Below, one piece after another: positions 53,663 to 64,000 of a stretch of 64,000 nt of DNA. The position numbers were made by a program, and so were the translations under genes. The notes beneath the pieces were generated by a model, which did not search any database, was not told the DNA's origin, and saw nothing but the letters and a program-made list of their open reading frames with translations. The DNA is from Peronospora farinosa (taxonomy: Eukaryota > Oomycota > Peronosporomycetes > Peronosporales > Peronosporaceae), in assembly GCA_947646735.1 (NCBI GenBank), contig CANTFK010000713.1:491930-555929 (forward strand), read 5' to 3'. Numbering within the stretch: position 1 is the stretch's first letter; every line of letters begins with the position of its first letter.

Positions 53663-54409
53663 GACTTTGGCTATATGTGCTCAATGACAACTTTTTAGAC
53701 CAATCCATTGGCAGTATTACTGTAATCTTGTGTCTTCTATTCGCCGTCATCCACACCCCAATCCATCTGCACTTACCATAACTGGAATCAACAGCCTTAA
53801 TAAGTAGTATCCAACACGACGTGTATGCGCTTATACTCGTCCAATTCGGGCTAGTTTCTTATCCTACTGTATTTGTAGTAACCACCTTAATAGCCGAGTA
53901 CTCAGTTGCAAAGAGTAACAAAAGTGTGAACCTGCTGGTCTCCTCTTCCAGCTCAAAATGTCAAATGCAAGTAGTTTGTATGTCCATGACCTTAATCTAC
54001 TCATCAATGAGGTGTCGACAACCAATAAAGGCGTACTAGCGCACCAGTGTAGCTGAGATGTACCGGAACGAGAAGCGATACAAGCTAATACACCGAACAA
54101 GCACGCCTTGTAGCAATCATGATCATCCTTATCGCGAGTCGCACTTCCACTACGACGACGTAATAGTTGCGAGTCGAAACTGGTGCTTGTACTAAAAGCA
54201 CTGCTGGTTGCAGTTCGCGGACGCGTGAAGTATAAATTGCACTCAACAGAATCGGTGAAAACATATACACGAGCTTTTGCTTCAATCACGTATCGTTTTT
54301 TAGCCGAAAAAGGCTTTGTTCTCGATCCCACACAGCAGTGTAATGCTTGCTCATTTTCTCCAGGTACAATAGAATCATTCCGTGCAAGACCTCACGACAC
54401 ACCACCTTT
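53663..54409. other. Spacer without a supported gene
   Basis: Overlapping ORFs on both strands (for example 53864-54331) show no domain and disagree. This region holds the promoter of the transporter and the 3' end of the channel gene. Confidence 0.4.
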
Positions 54410-56055
54410 TCATGTATACTTGTGAGCTTCTAATGGTGTCCTTTTAGGTCCTGACATATGACGTCCTTCCGAGTCTTTCGCAAACACAGCAGAGAAGAAA
54501 GCGTCCTCGATGATGCCGATGCACACCATCAAAACAACGTAACTAAACAGGATCATGTAGCTATACACATAGATTTGCCCGATCCAAGGAGTGTATGCGA
54601 CGTCGATAAAAGTGTCATGAACTTCGTCTCCATTGGCTACGGAAAACAACGTGGTAGCTGTGACACTTGCACTCTGGAAGCGAGGCACCTTAGCACCGAA
54701 CATGACCGTTCCAAACAGCACAAAGCCAATAAATATGGGCAGAACGCCGATAAGAAACTGCATCACTCGCGGCAAGCCACGCCGCAGTGTGAGTCCAAGG
54801 GTTTGGAATCTAGTGTTCACCTGTAGATATCGCACAAAGCTGCTCCACTGCAATGCACAACAGCAGGCAAACGTGAAGCACAGCGTATCGCGCAAAGAGA
54901 GTTGATAGGCGTGGCGCCATGTAGCCAAGAAACACACTGCAGTCGCGAAATTGACAGCCAAGACAAACCAGAACCAGAAGTCTTTTGCCCCTTTGCTCAG
55001 GGCGAGCGTGATCGGGTTTCTGCAAAAATGGCGAGATGATTCGGAGTGCTTAGCTACTTCAGCCTTGACGGCTGTCCACTTTACTGAGCACTCGACTGCC
55101 TGCAAAATACACAACGCCCACAATAACTCGTTAGTCAAAGCGTCGAAACACACTGGATACAACTGCCATTGCTCACCTGGTAGAGTCCAATCACCACCAG
55201 CGTAACCCAATTGAGCGTGACGCTGGTATCCAGCAGCACCGGCGGCATGTCCTTCTCTCCTTCCTTCCTCCTTTTACCCTCCAGTAGCGGCACCTGTACA
55301 AGATTATAATTTAAAGTGACCTCCAGGTGGCCTTGGTTCAGCAGGTCGTAGCGCATCACGACTGTCCACTCGTAAAGCTTGTCCACTCCTGCGTCCTTTG
55401 TCACCTTTTTCTCTTTTCTTTTCATGCCCACCACCACCTTGAGCTCCATGGCGTCTAATGCATCGAAAAATGCGCGTGTCTCCTGATGGCGTGCAGAGTT
55501 TGTGCCCATCCGCAGCGGGGCCGGCCACTGCTCGCTGGCTGAAGCGTTTGTGATGTTGTATACTTGATCCAATGTCTCGTCCCTTATGTCCGCCCGCACT
55601 GTAAGCATTGGAGGCGGAATCAACAGCAAATTCTCAGAGCTCTCGTTGCAATAGACGAGATACGAGTCCAGTGCCACGTCCGCCAGTCGAAAATAGTTGA
55701 GTACCGCCCCGTGCAAATGCTGACGCGTCTCCTCGATCGTGAACAACGCGCCCACTGGCAGCGCTGACGTCCGTGCCGCGAAACCACCGCTAAAAAACTG
55801 ATCGTCCACATTGGCTGCGATTTCTTCCTCTGCTTCAAGCAGAAAATGCGGCAGCGTCACAATTTCCTCGTCTTTCCCGATCGTCTTGCTCGCGTCCACG
55901 TAGAAGAGCAGCCGCACCCAGTTGTTGGCAATCGCCCGCTGAAATGGATGCAATGCAGAGTCCAGTTGGGAACTTCGAAGGCTCAGTAGCAACGCCGTAG
56001 CTACATGCAGCACTACGCGAAGAATCGACAGTGGTTCAATAATGGTCTTCGTCAT
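54410..56055 (-). CDS. Mucolipin (TRPML)/polycystin-like cation channel (522 aa, two exons)
   Basis: Exons are 55177-56055 and 54410-55099 (CAG|GTGAGC...TTTGCAG, phase 0). A first helix (PLSILRVVLHVATALLLSLR) is followed by a 220-residue non-membrane part with YDLLNQGHLEVTLNYNLVQV, matching the luminal/extracellular domain of the family. Helices follow in exon 2 with SSFVRYLQVNTRFQTLGLTL and LPRVMQFLIGVLPIFIGFVL. The pore region is TTLFSVANGDEVHDTF, like the TRPML 'lFSl.NGDd.f' filter. Such channels release Ca2+ from endolysosomes. An in-frame ATG at 56142 would add 29 residues; I chose 56055. The domain is shorter than animal TRPML by about 60 residues. Confidence 0.8.
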
Positions 56056-56540
56056 TATGCAATGTATTCTCTTTTTAGTGTGCACTACATGAAACGTTGA
56101 GAGTTGTGTCCTTGGATCGACATTCCAATAGGCACTCTTCATTAATCAGCATCGCTATTTCATCAGTATCGCCAACTTCAGCAGTTACATGAAACACCTC
56201 GTACACAAAGCTTGTAGACGCTTTTCTGCTAAATAGTTGGCACACATTATGTCACCTTAATCTATGTGCCGAGTTTGACGACTGTACGTGGGTAAGCCAT
56301 CACGTACGCCGCTTGACTGTCAATGCCAAATTGCAACTTGATCGTCTGATGCGGAAGAGTCTTTACCACATTTTTCAAGCGTCATTGTACGAAACTACGA
56401 CGAAGACGAAAATTTGCCGATTGCGGATCTTGGCATTGAGATGGATGACTGAAAACAACAAAAGTCGCACCATTCCACAAGAAGAGATTGTCGTGAGGTA
56501 ATCAATAGTAGGGCTTTGTCAGAGAACAACCAGCCTAAAC
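56056..56540. other. Spacer, border between gene block and repeats
   Basis: No supported gene. The frame at 56313-56501 is too short to judge. Confidence 0.45.
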
Positions 56541-57348
56541 TGTAACGGGGTGAATCCGTTACATAACATTGGCACAAACATCAAGTGCTAATATATCCAA
56601 CATCGTTACCTTTCAAGATAATATTGTCGTCGCATCTCCTTGAAGTTGTAGATGCCCTTCTTATGAATAATATAGGCTATGAAATCAGCCAACGCGATAG
56701 GCGCGCACAATGAGTGGAGGGCAAGTAGTCGATATGTATAGTTGTATTGTAACATAGTTAAGACAAACTTATGACGGATTAAATATATAACGGGCTAAAA
56801 GTTACACGGTTACTTAACGGGCAGGCCTAAAAGGGTACGAGGTACCTTAGGCCTGCCACTTGGGTGTGGCACATCAATGTGACCCAATGTAATATCCATT
56901 GATGGATTTACATTCAACGGAATGACGCCAGTTGGGACTGGTCGTCATGGTGACGCTTCAGATGGACGTCGTCAGCGAGCTTGAATATATTTTAAGCTAG
57001 CACGTAAGGGTACGCTTCTAAAGAGACGCGTATCCGATCTTTTTATATTTGACCAATAAGTAGTTAGATCTATATTTAGTTAAGATCTATCAAATATAAG
57101 TCAGTCTTAAATTTGCTAAACTGCGCACGAAAAGCTGAATGAGCTTCTGCGTGACGTAAGTGAGGCAATTGTTAGTTGTTCGTTGCGAGGATCGCTCTAA
57201 GCGGCCGGCAACAGTTTGGTTCGGCGCATTAAGCGGCCGACCAACGCAATCACCACGTCAAGCGGAGGTAAGACAGTATAACCGCTTCCTCGCGCTGCTT
57301 AAAGGTGTGCCCGCGTAGTACGTGGCAGCTTTACGAAGTGCCCGTCTA
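56541..57348 (+). repeat. LTR of element B type (solo or truncated)
   Basis: It starts TGTAACGGGGTG. From 56785 to 57348 it matches the inverse of the split LTR at 19556-28929 (AGGCCTGCC, GACGTCGTCAGCGAGCTT, CTAAAGAGACGCGTATCC, AAAAGCTGAATGAGCTT, GAAGTGCCCGTCTA). The first 240 bases have no clear counterpart. It ends inside a retroelement RNase H frame without the usual primer site. Confidence 0.6.
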
Positions 57349-57574
57349 GCGAGTTTGTCATATTGCAACTCGGTGACTCACAATGTAGCGGAGTATCACG
57401 GACTCCTGAATGGATTAAGCTATATACAGCGTAATCATATACGACATATTCATGTAGCCGGCGACAGTATACTCATTCTCACCCAACTCAGGCACAAAAG
57501 AGTGCCGAAAAAGCGACATATACAGGGGATGTACATGCAATGCCAAATGCATGCTGATCGAACAGGGGTCATAT

Positions 57575-58885
57575 TGTGGAGAAGTGCCAGAGAAATGGGG
57601 GGGGCCTTCGAAGTTATTATAATATCTGGCGTGAAAGATCTCGGTCACTCTCTTGAATGACTGACAGGGAGTGACCAGGGTCCCGAACTGGTCCAAGGTC
57701 TCGAGTTCGGAGAAGGTACTAGGATGTCCTACACTACAGACCAAAGGACTAGTGCTGCTAGGGCAGCTTAGGTGGACCCCAGGTAACAGGTGGGTCCCAG
57801 GTAACAGGGGCCCAGGGGTACCAGGATACTAGGGCCCAGGGGTGCCAGGGTACCGGGGCCTAGGGGTACCAGGGTGCCGGGGCCCAGGGGCCTAAGGGTA
57901 CCAGGGTACCGGGGCCTAGGGGTACCAGGGTGCCGGGGCCCAGGGGCCTAAGGATACCAGGGTACCGGGGCCCAGGGGCCTAGGGGTGCAGGGTAGGGGC
58001 CTAGGGTACAGGGTGCCAGGGTACCGGGGCCTAGGGGTACCAGGGTGCCGGGGCCCAGGGGACTAAGGGTACCAGGGCCTAGGGGTACCAGGGTGCCGGG
58101 GCCCAGGGGTACCAGGGTACCGGGGCCTAGGGGTACCAGGGTGCCGGGGCCCAGGGTACCGAGGCCCAGGGGTACCGGGGCCCAATGTCCGAGGGTGCAG
58201 AACCGGTACACAGAATATCGAAGATTACAGAAAGTACAGGGTACCAAGGAGCCAGTCCTTCCTCCAAGAGTCGGCACGTGGCACTTTCCAGATCAAAGGG
58301 TTAGGGTTAGGCAAGAAAAAGCATACAAAGTATAAGATAAATAAACACACTCGAATTTGCATTACACGTTGCAGCTTTAAGCGCCCCTCCTAAGCTTCTC
58401 CGCCACCTCACCTATTCCGGGCGGGATACCCTTTGGCCCACCGACGTCAGGTGAGGTGAAGGCTCAAGAACGCAAGTTGAACCTCAGGATAGTTGGCCTG
58501 AGGTGTCAAGACTCTACGACCCGCTACAGGAAGCGGTTTCCCTACGGGGAAGAACACAAAGGGGTCCAAGGACCAAGAACAGTCAGCCACCAAAGGGGTA
58601 CATAGTACCAGGTGCATCGCTCTCGACTAAGTCAATTGAGCCAAGAAATCCGGTCCCAAGTGAAGTATATCCACTCGGGGACCACCAAGTCCAAGTCTTA
58701 TACAAAGACCAAGTTTAAGTCTTCTACGTCAACCGAGGAGCAAGACCAGCCAAGCCGACGGGTACACAAGGTGATACCCAAGGCCAACACGACACGGTAT
58801 CGGGGTACCCCCTCCGTAAGTCGGCAGTCCGGCGCTGTGTGTGTTTGTGGATCTCCTACGTTGTTTGAGAATCCACTCCACCACA
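57575..58885 (+). mobile_element. TGTGGTG-ended element, copy 5 (1.31 kb, 4-base duplication)
   Basis: The ends are TGTGGAGAAGTG and the inverse of TGTGGTGGAGTG (10 of 12 inverted), flanked by ATAT at 57571-57574 and 58886-58889. Removing it restores the RNase H frame, so both borders are exact. It has a GC-rich minisatellite, then the shared blocks (CCTATTCCGGGCGGGATACC, CGACCCGCTACAGGAAGCGG, GGGTACACAAGGTGA, AAGTCGGCAGTCCGGC). No ORF. Confidence 0.87.
57765..58205. repeat. GC-rich minisatellite in element copy 5
   Basis: Many units of about 27 bases, built from GGGTACCAGGGTGCC and GGGGCCCAGGGG, with higher-order repeats of about 70 bases. Confidence 0.88.
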
Positions 58886-59189
58886 ATATCGTGGACCCAC
58901 CACATACGGCAATACAATTTCATGGCCGACAGACTCGCGCAGCAAGCTATAAACGCGGGCAAGAGTATACAACTCTTCCAGAATGATTTCAAGGTAGCAG
59001 GCGTACCATGGTCGGAAGTTGGTAGCTCACCTACAGGGTAATGCGGACCACTGGGTCGGTCACGAACTGGATAGGTGCAGCGTAGGCAGGCAGCACAACA
59101 ACGAGGGCCCGCCTGAAGGCGGGCATTTGCCGGCGCCCATAGGGCAGCCGGCACACCTACTAGCGACATAAGAGCACTGGTAGGAGGGA

Positions 59190-59575
59190 TTTTTTGGCCA
59201 CTAGTCACGACTAAAAGGCTGTATTGGCCCTAATAATAGAAAAAACGAAGTGCCCGTCTACACTTGGTAGCATTAGTAGTCCTTCCCAAGCCCCGCCTCT
59301 CTGAGCGTGCGTGTGGATACGTATGTACCTCAACGTGTTTTGGGGTGATTTTCATCACCTCTCCCAACATCATAGGGAGGTGGCAGAGCATTTGGTACAG
59401 GGACTTGGTGAACAAGCCCTGGACAATCTCTAAAATTGTCCTCCTGAGCAACATGTTGCTCAGTCGGAGCAATTTGAGGCGTTCGTTTTCGGACAGCGTA
59501 GAAACGCATCAAAGACAAACAGCCAATTCACGCCTGAGTCCATCAGTAAGATGTGGTGATGTGCTTTCTTAAATT
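59190..59575 (+). mobile_element. Fragment of element B: LTR end, primer site and leader
   Basis: The LTR end GAAGTGCCCGTCTACA (to 59262) is followed by the primer-like CTTGGTAGCATTAGTAGTCC and a leader. The leader matches the inverse of 19555-19451 plus 18268-18140. It provides the unoccupied version of the site where copy 3 inserted. The minus-strand frame includes APTEQHVAQEDN, like a frame at 18200 (ASTKQHVSQEDN). Confidence 0.65.
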
Positions 59576-59734
59576 GTGAAGAGCCCAGGGTTCAGTTGGA
59601 TTGAAGAGACAAGGGGCCGCGGACCAGGGATAAGGGACTACACACCAGAAAGAAGGGACCGGAGAGAGAGGGAACCTCGGAGTGAAGCGACCATTGGATG
59701 AGAATGTGAAAGACAAACAAAGGAGAGGTCATTA

Positions 59735-60692
59735 TGTGGTGAAGTGCCAAGGGAATCGGGGACCAGGTAACCAGGGTACAGGGGCCCCAGGGTACAAGGG
59801 TCCAGGCCTCGCAAGGTCCCAAGGTTCAACCGAGGGTCACCAGGGAAAGGGTTCCTAGTCACCAGGGACAGGGTTTTCAGTTACCGGGGACAGGGATACC
59901 AGTTACCAGGGACCGGGGTACTAGTCACCAGGGACAGGGTTCCCAATTACCGGGGACAGGGTTTCCAGTAACCAGGGACAGGGCAACAGGGACAGGGGTA
60001 TCGAACGTCCAGGGTCCTGATGTCATCAAAGGTACAAGGTTACCCTACCGGGCGCACACCAGGACCCGAAAGGGCCAGTGCCCCGAGGTGGTCCAGGGTC
60101 CTAAGGTCAAAGAAGGTACAATGTATTTCTACGTGCAGAGCCGGTACAGGCCCCAAGGTCCAAGGGCATAGGGTACAAGAGCCCAGGGTACCAGGGTACA
60201 GGGTACAAGGTCCTGGACCCAGGGTTCAGTGTACAAGGTACAGGTTCCAGGGTACCGGGGTACAGGTGCCCAGGGTACTAGGGCCCAACGCCCGAGGGTG
60301 CAGAAACGGTACACGGAACCTCGAAGATTACAGAAAGTACAGGTACCAAGGAGCCAGTTCTTCCTCCAAGAGTCGACACGTGGCACTATCCAGAGCGAAG
60401 GGTTAGGGTTAGGCAAGAAAAGCATACAAAGTATAAGATAAATAAACACACTCGAATTTGCATTACACGTGGAAGCTCTAAGCGCCCCTCTCCAAGCTCT
60501 TCTCCGCCACCTCACCTATTCCGGGCGGGATACCCTTTGGCCCACCGACGTCAGGTGAGGTGACGGCTCAAGCAACGCAAGTTGAACCTCAGGATAGTTG
60601 GCCTGAGGTGTCAAGTAAGTGTCAAGACTCTACGACCCGCTACAGGAAGCGGTTTCCCTACGGGGAAGAACACAAAAGGGTCCAAGGACCAA
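59735..60692 (+). mobile_element. TGTGGTG-ended element, copy 6 (right end missing)
   Basis: It starts TGTGGTGAAGTGCC, carries a GTTACCGGGGACAGGG-type minisatellite, and then repeats copy 5 from AATAAACACACTCGAATTTG to CAAGGACCAA. There it is cut and meets copy 7 head-on. Confidence 0.7.
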
Positions 60693-62077
60693 TGTGGTGG
60701 AGTGGATTCTCAAACAACGTGAGAGAACCACAAACACACACAGCGCCGGACTGCCGACTTACGGAGGGGGTACCCCGATACCGTGTCGCGTCAACCTTGG
60801 GTCTCACCTTGTGTACCCGTCGGCTTGGCTGGTCTTGCTCCTCGTTAGACGCAGAAGACTTAAAGACTTGGTCTTGTATGGAGGGACTTGGGGGCCACGA
60901 GTGGATATACTTCACTCGGGCCCAGACTGGATCGAGAGCAGTGCACCTGGTACTATGTACCCCTTCGGTGGCTAACGGTTTCTTGGTCTTTCGACCCCTT
61001 TTCTTGTTCCCCGCAGAGAAACCGCTTCCTATAGCGGGTCGTAGAATGGGTACGAACCCACAGGCCAAAATACTTCCTGGGGTTCGTTCGAGCTTGAATC
61101 TTACCACACGTCTGTCTTCAACGGGGGGGGGCCAAAATAAATCCCTTCCCCGGAACAGGTGGGTAGATCGAAACAAGCTCGCACTTGAGTCTTGACACTA
61201 ACTTGACACCTCGGCCAACTATCCTGAGGTTCAACTTGCGTTGCTTGAGCCGTCACCTCACCTGACGTCGGTGGGCCAAAGGGTATCCCGCCCGGAATAG
61301 GTGAGGTGACGGAGAAGCTAAGAGGAGGCGCTTGGAGCTGCCACGTGTAATGCAAATTTGAGTGTGTTTATTTACCTTATTCTCTGTATGCTTTTCTTGC
61401 CAAACCCTAACCCTTCGCTCTGGATGGTACCACGTGTCAACTTGTGGAAGAACAACTGGCTCTTTTAGGACATGGGACTTGTACCGGCTCTGCACTTTAA
61501 GGAAGCCTTGTGCCTTCTATTCCCTTGGGTCCACCGGTCACCTGGGTCCACCGGTCACCTAGGTCCACCGGTCACCTGGGTCCACCTGTTGTATGGGGTC
61601 CACCTGTCACGGGGGGTCCACCTGTCACCTGGGGTCCACTGGACACCTGGGGTCCACCGGTCACCTGGGTCAACCTGTCGCCGGGGGTCCACCTGTTACC
61701 GGGGGTCCACCTGTCACGGGGGGTCCACCTGTCACCTGACCTGGGGTCTACCTGTCACCTGACCTGGGGTCCACTGGTCACCTGGGTCCACCGTTCACCT
61801 GGGTCAACCTGTCACTGGGGGGTCAATCTGTTACCTGGGTCCACCTGTTGTCTGGGACCCACCTATTACCTGGGGTCCACTTAAGCTGCCCTAGCAGCAC
61901 TAGTCCTTTGGTCTGTAGTGTAGGACATCCTAGTACCTTCTCCGAACTCGGGACCTTGGACCAGTTCGGGGCCCTGGTCACTCCCTGTCACTCATTCAAG
62001 AGAGTGACCGAGATCTTTCACGCCAGTTGTTATAATAACTTCGAAGGCCCCCCCCATTTCTCTGGCACTTCTCCACA
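60693..62077 (-). mobile_element. TGTGGTG-ended element, copy 7 (1.39 kb)
   Basis: The left end is TGTGGTGGAGTG and the right end is the inverse of TGTGGAGAAGTG, so it is complete and opposite to copy 5. Its distal 150 bases are nearly the same as those of copy 5. The minisatellite differs (CCACCTGTCACCTGGGGT-type units, 61530-61870). The flanks CCAA and GCTG do not match, so it has been rearranged since insertion. Confidence 0.75.
61530..61870. repeat. Minisatellite in element copy 7
   Basis: Tandem units of 17-20 bases close to GGTCCACCTGTCACCTGG, with a CACGG variant. Confidence 0.88.
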
Positions 62078-63289
62078 GCTGGGCCCCGGTACCCCGGTAC
62101 CCCTGGGCCCCGTTACCCTGGTACTCTGGTACCCTGGGCCCCGGCACCCCGGTACCCCGGGCCTCGGTACCCTGGGCCCTGTACTTTGTACCCTGGGCCT
62201 CGGTACCCCGGTACCCTGCACCCTGTACCCAGGTCCCTTATACCCTGGTCTTTTGTACCGTAAGCCCTTGGACCTTGGAGCCTGTACTGTCTCTGCACGT
62301 ATAAATACCTTGTACCTTCTTTGAACTTAGGACCTTGGACCACATCGGGGCACTGGACCTTTCGAATCCTGGTGTGCGCCCGGTAGGGTAACCTTTTACC
62401 TTTGACCCTGGACGTTCGATATCCCTGTCTCCGATAGCTGGTACCCCTTTCCCTGGTGCCCTGTCCCTGGTGATTGGAAACCTTGTCCCTGGTTACTAGA
62501 AACCCTGTCCCCGGTAACTGATATCCCTGTCCCCGGTAACTGAAAACCCTGTCCCTGGTGACTAGTACCCCGGTCCCTGGTAACTGGTATCCCTGTCCCC
62601 GGTAACTGAAAACCCTGTCCCTGGTGAATAGGAACCCGCGTCTCTGATGACTGGTACCCCTGTCCCTGGTGACCCTCGGTTGAACCTTGGAACCTTGCGA
62701 GGCCTGGGTTCTTGTACCCTGGTACCCTAGTCTCTTGTACCGTGGGCCCTTGGACCTTGGAGCCTGTACTGTCTCTGCACGTAGAAATACCTTGTACCTT
62801 CTTTGAACTTAGGACCCTGGACCACCTCGGGGCACTGGCCCTTTCGGGTCCTGGTGTGCGCACGGTAGGGTAACCTTGTACCTTTGACTCTGGACGTTCG
62901 ATACCCCTGTCCCCGGTAACTGGTACCCCTGTCCCCGGTAACTGGTACCCCTGTCCCCGGTAACTGGTACCCCTGTCCCCGGTGACTGGTACCCCTGTCC
63001 CCGGTTGCTGGTACTCTGTCCCTGGTGCCCTTTCCCTGGTGACTGATACCCTTGTCCCCGGCTAGAAACCCTGTCCCCGCTGACTGGTATCCCTGTCCCC
63101 GGTAACTGAAAACCCTGTCCCTGGTGACTAGTACTCCGGTCCCTGGTGACTGGAAACCCTGTCCCTGGTGACCCTCGATTGAACCTTGGGACCTTGCGAG
63201 GCCTGGTCCCTTGTACCCTGGGGCCCCTGTACCCTGGTACCCTGGGGCCTTGGTACCCTGGGCCCCGATTCTCCTGGAACTTCACCACA
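62078..63289 (-). mobile_element. TGTGGTG-ended element, copy 8 (only the distal half)
   Basis: The right end is the inverse of TGTGGTGAAGTTCC. The rest is minisatellite, and the conserved half is missing on the left, where copy 7 begins. It sits in a gag pseudogene. The base run GCTG follows its right end, as it does copy 7. Confidence 0.6.
62400..63180. repeat. Minisatellite in element copy 8
   Basis: About 30 units of 21-22 bases close to CCCTGTCCCCGGTAACTGGTA, partly in two blocks separated by a repeated 130-base segment (CCTCGGTTGAACCTTGG onward). Confidence 0.9.
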
Positions 63290-64000
63290 GCTGTCCCCTG
63301 CACGCTGGTCTTCCGAACTGCGACAAGACCACGTGCACCCTTGTCCTGTCCCTTTGGAATAGCAGTAAATGTCCATGTGGTCATTTCACTTCAATGCTTC
63401 TCCATAGTCACTTCCAATTTTAAACACTGATCCTCGTCCGAGTGGGGCTCTGTATCCTCAGGCCCTGGACCCTCGGGGCCTTGAGCCTTCGGGGCTGCAC
63501 AATACTTCGCATTTTCTTCTGTGCTGCCGCACTCTCGAATCTGTAACTTGACCCATTCGTAAATGTAGAACAAATACCGCCTCCTTCTTGCATCATCTTG
63601 GCCTTCTTAAGATGAACTCTCCCCTCTACTCATCGCATTGCTTTAAATAGATTCTGTTTCTTCTTCGTGTCCTTGGGCACCGTTGGCAGTTTAGAAGACT
63701 TGTTTCGGGTTCCATTGTTTTTTTAGCTTTCGCTGTCAAACTTGGGACCCCTGGACCATAATATTTATTATGGCCCATGTTGTCTTCTTCAACGAAGACA
63801 TAAGGGGGAGGATTTTGTGGTTTTTCTTCATGTTCCACCTTGACCTCAATAGCAGAGCTCCTCCCCGGGCTATGCAGGTCCTCCGATCCTTCTTCCTTCT
63901 TAATCACTGGCGATCGGTTCCAGTGTCTTGGTCGTCCCTTGGTCCATCTTGACCGTTGAATTTTCTTCTTCGTGGGACTCACGGTGAAATCCCGCGTCTC
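63290..64000 (-). pseudogene. gag: Retroelement gag, N-terminal part, broken
   Basis: The minus strand enters from the window edge with SPTKKKIQRSRWTKGRPRHW, continues with GRSSAIEVKVEHEE and PYVFVEEDNMGHNKYYGPG to a stop at 63626, then shifts frame (MFYIYEWVKLQIRECGSTEE; MTTWTFTAIPKGQDKGARGL). It runs into element copy 8 at 63289. It is related to 13499-14150. Highly charged; a gag-type role is inferred from its setting. Confidence 0.5.

Larger units (their letters stand above)
57322..59041 (+). pseudogene. Retroelement RNase H domain, split by an inserted element
   Basis: The first piece (57349-57574) reads SVTHNVAEYHGLLNGLSYIQ and HIRHIHVAGDSILILTQL, the RNase H core with the AEY and GDS acidic residues. 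The second piece (58890-59041) reads SWTHHIRQYNFMADRLAQQA, the C-terminal part with its conserved aspartate, ending at TAA 59041. Removing element copy 5 and one ATAT joins them in frame. The N-terminal strand with the first aspartate is missing, cut by the LTR on the left. Such RNase H (RVT_3-like) domains occur in Gypsy-related elements. Confidence 0.75.

Noticed and set aside
53864..54331. 155-aa minus-strand ORF downstream of the channel gene
   Set aside because: No domain, low-complexity Ser/Arg composition, and a contradictory open frame on the other strand.
57948..58277. Possible CRISPR-like array
   Set aside because: Units are contiguous and have no unique spacers; it is a eukaryotic minisatellite.
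58045..58335. Repetitive GPRG-type ORFs in the GC-rich minisatellites (also at 60020, 62396 and 62809)
   Set aside because: Open frames arise from repeat units whose length is a multiple of three; not genes.

Overview
The window looks like nuclear DNA of an oomycete, most likely a Phytophthora or downy-mildew relative. The gene space is compact, and the introns are few and short (36 to 91 bases, GT-AG). The proteins are eukaryotic (proteasome, spliceosome, peroxisome and chromatin factors). The gene blocks are separated by dense, nested retroelements, including a chromodomain Gypsy element. The genus is inferred from this style and was not tested.

Layout. Positions 1-13.3 kb are a gene block: the start of a nucleotide-sugar transporter gene running off the left edge (-), an unknown nuclear-type protein (+), the proteasome adaptor ECM29 (-), a small SR splicing factor (+) and the splicing factor WBP11 (-). 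Positions 13.5-28.9 kb are a nest of mobile elements. An older LTR element (called B here, minus strand) has its 5' LTR split by a nearly complete chromodomain Gypsy element (called A, 19841-28596, 342-base LTRs, CTTAC target duplication). Its leader is split by a 1.18 kb TGTGGTG-ended element. Gypsy A itself carries another such element inside a plus-strand ORF that lies antisense to the end of pol.

Positions 29.6-56.1 kb are a second gene block: mitoribosomal bS6 (+), the proteasome subunit SEM1/DSS1 (-) back to back with the peroxisomal ATPase PEX6 (+), an acetolactate-synthase regulatory subunit fused to a zeta-type P-loop kinase (-), a cyclin (+), a six-bromodomain protein (-) back to back with the splicing factor SLU7 (+), phosphomannomutase (-) back to back with a SulP-STAS-cNMP transporter (+), a folate-biopterin-type transporter (-) and a mucolipin/TRPML-like channel (-). 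Positions 56.5-64 kb are again repeats: an LTR-B copy, a retroelement RNase H ORF split by an element, several more TGTGGTG-ended elements with G/C-rich minisatellites, and gag fragments.

The genes are mostly housekeeping, with recurring themes of splicing (SR protein, WBP11, SLU7) and the proteasome (ECM29, SEM1). Neighbours are often divergent with 130-220 bases between starts. The most unusual items are (1) a family of 1.0-1.4 kb elements with about 12-base inverted ends (TGTGGTGRAGYG), 4-base target duplications, no ORF and a different minisatellite in each copy, (2) an antisense accessory ORF in the Gypsy element, overlapping pol, and (3) the ACT-ACT-zeta kinase fusion. No tRNA, rRNA or CRISPR array was found by eye. 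Splice sites were placed by reading frames and GT-AG signals only.
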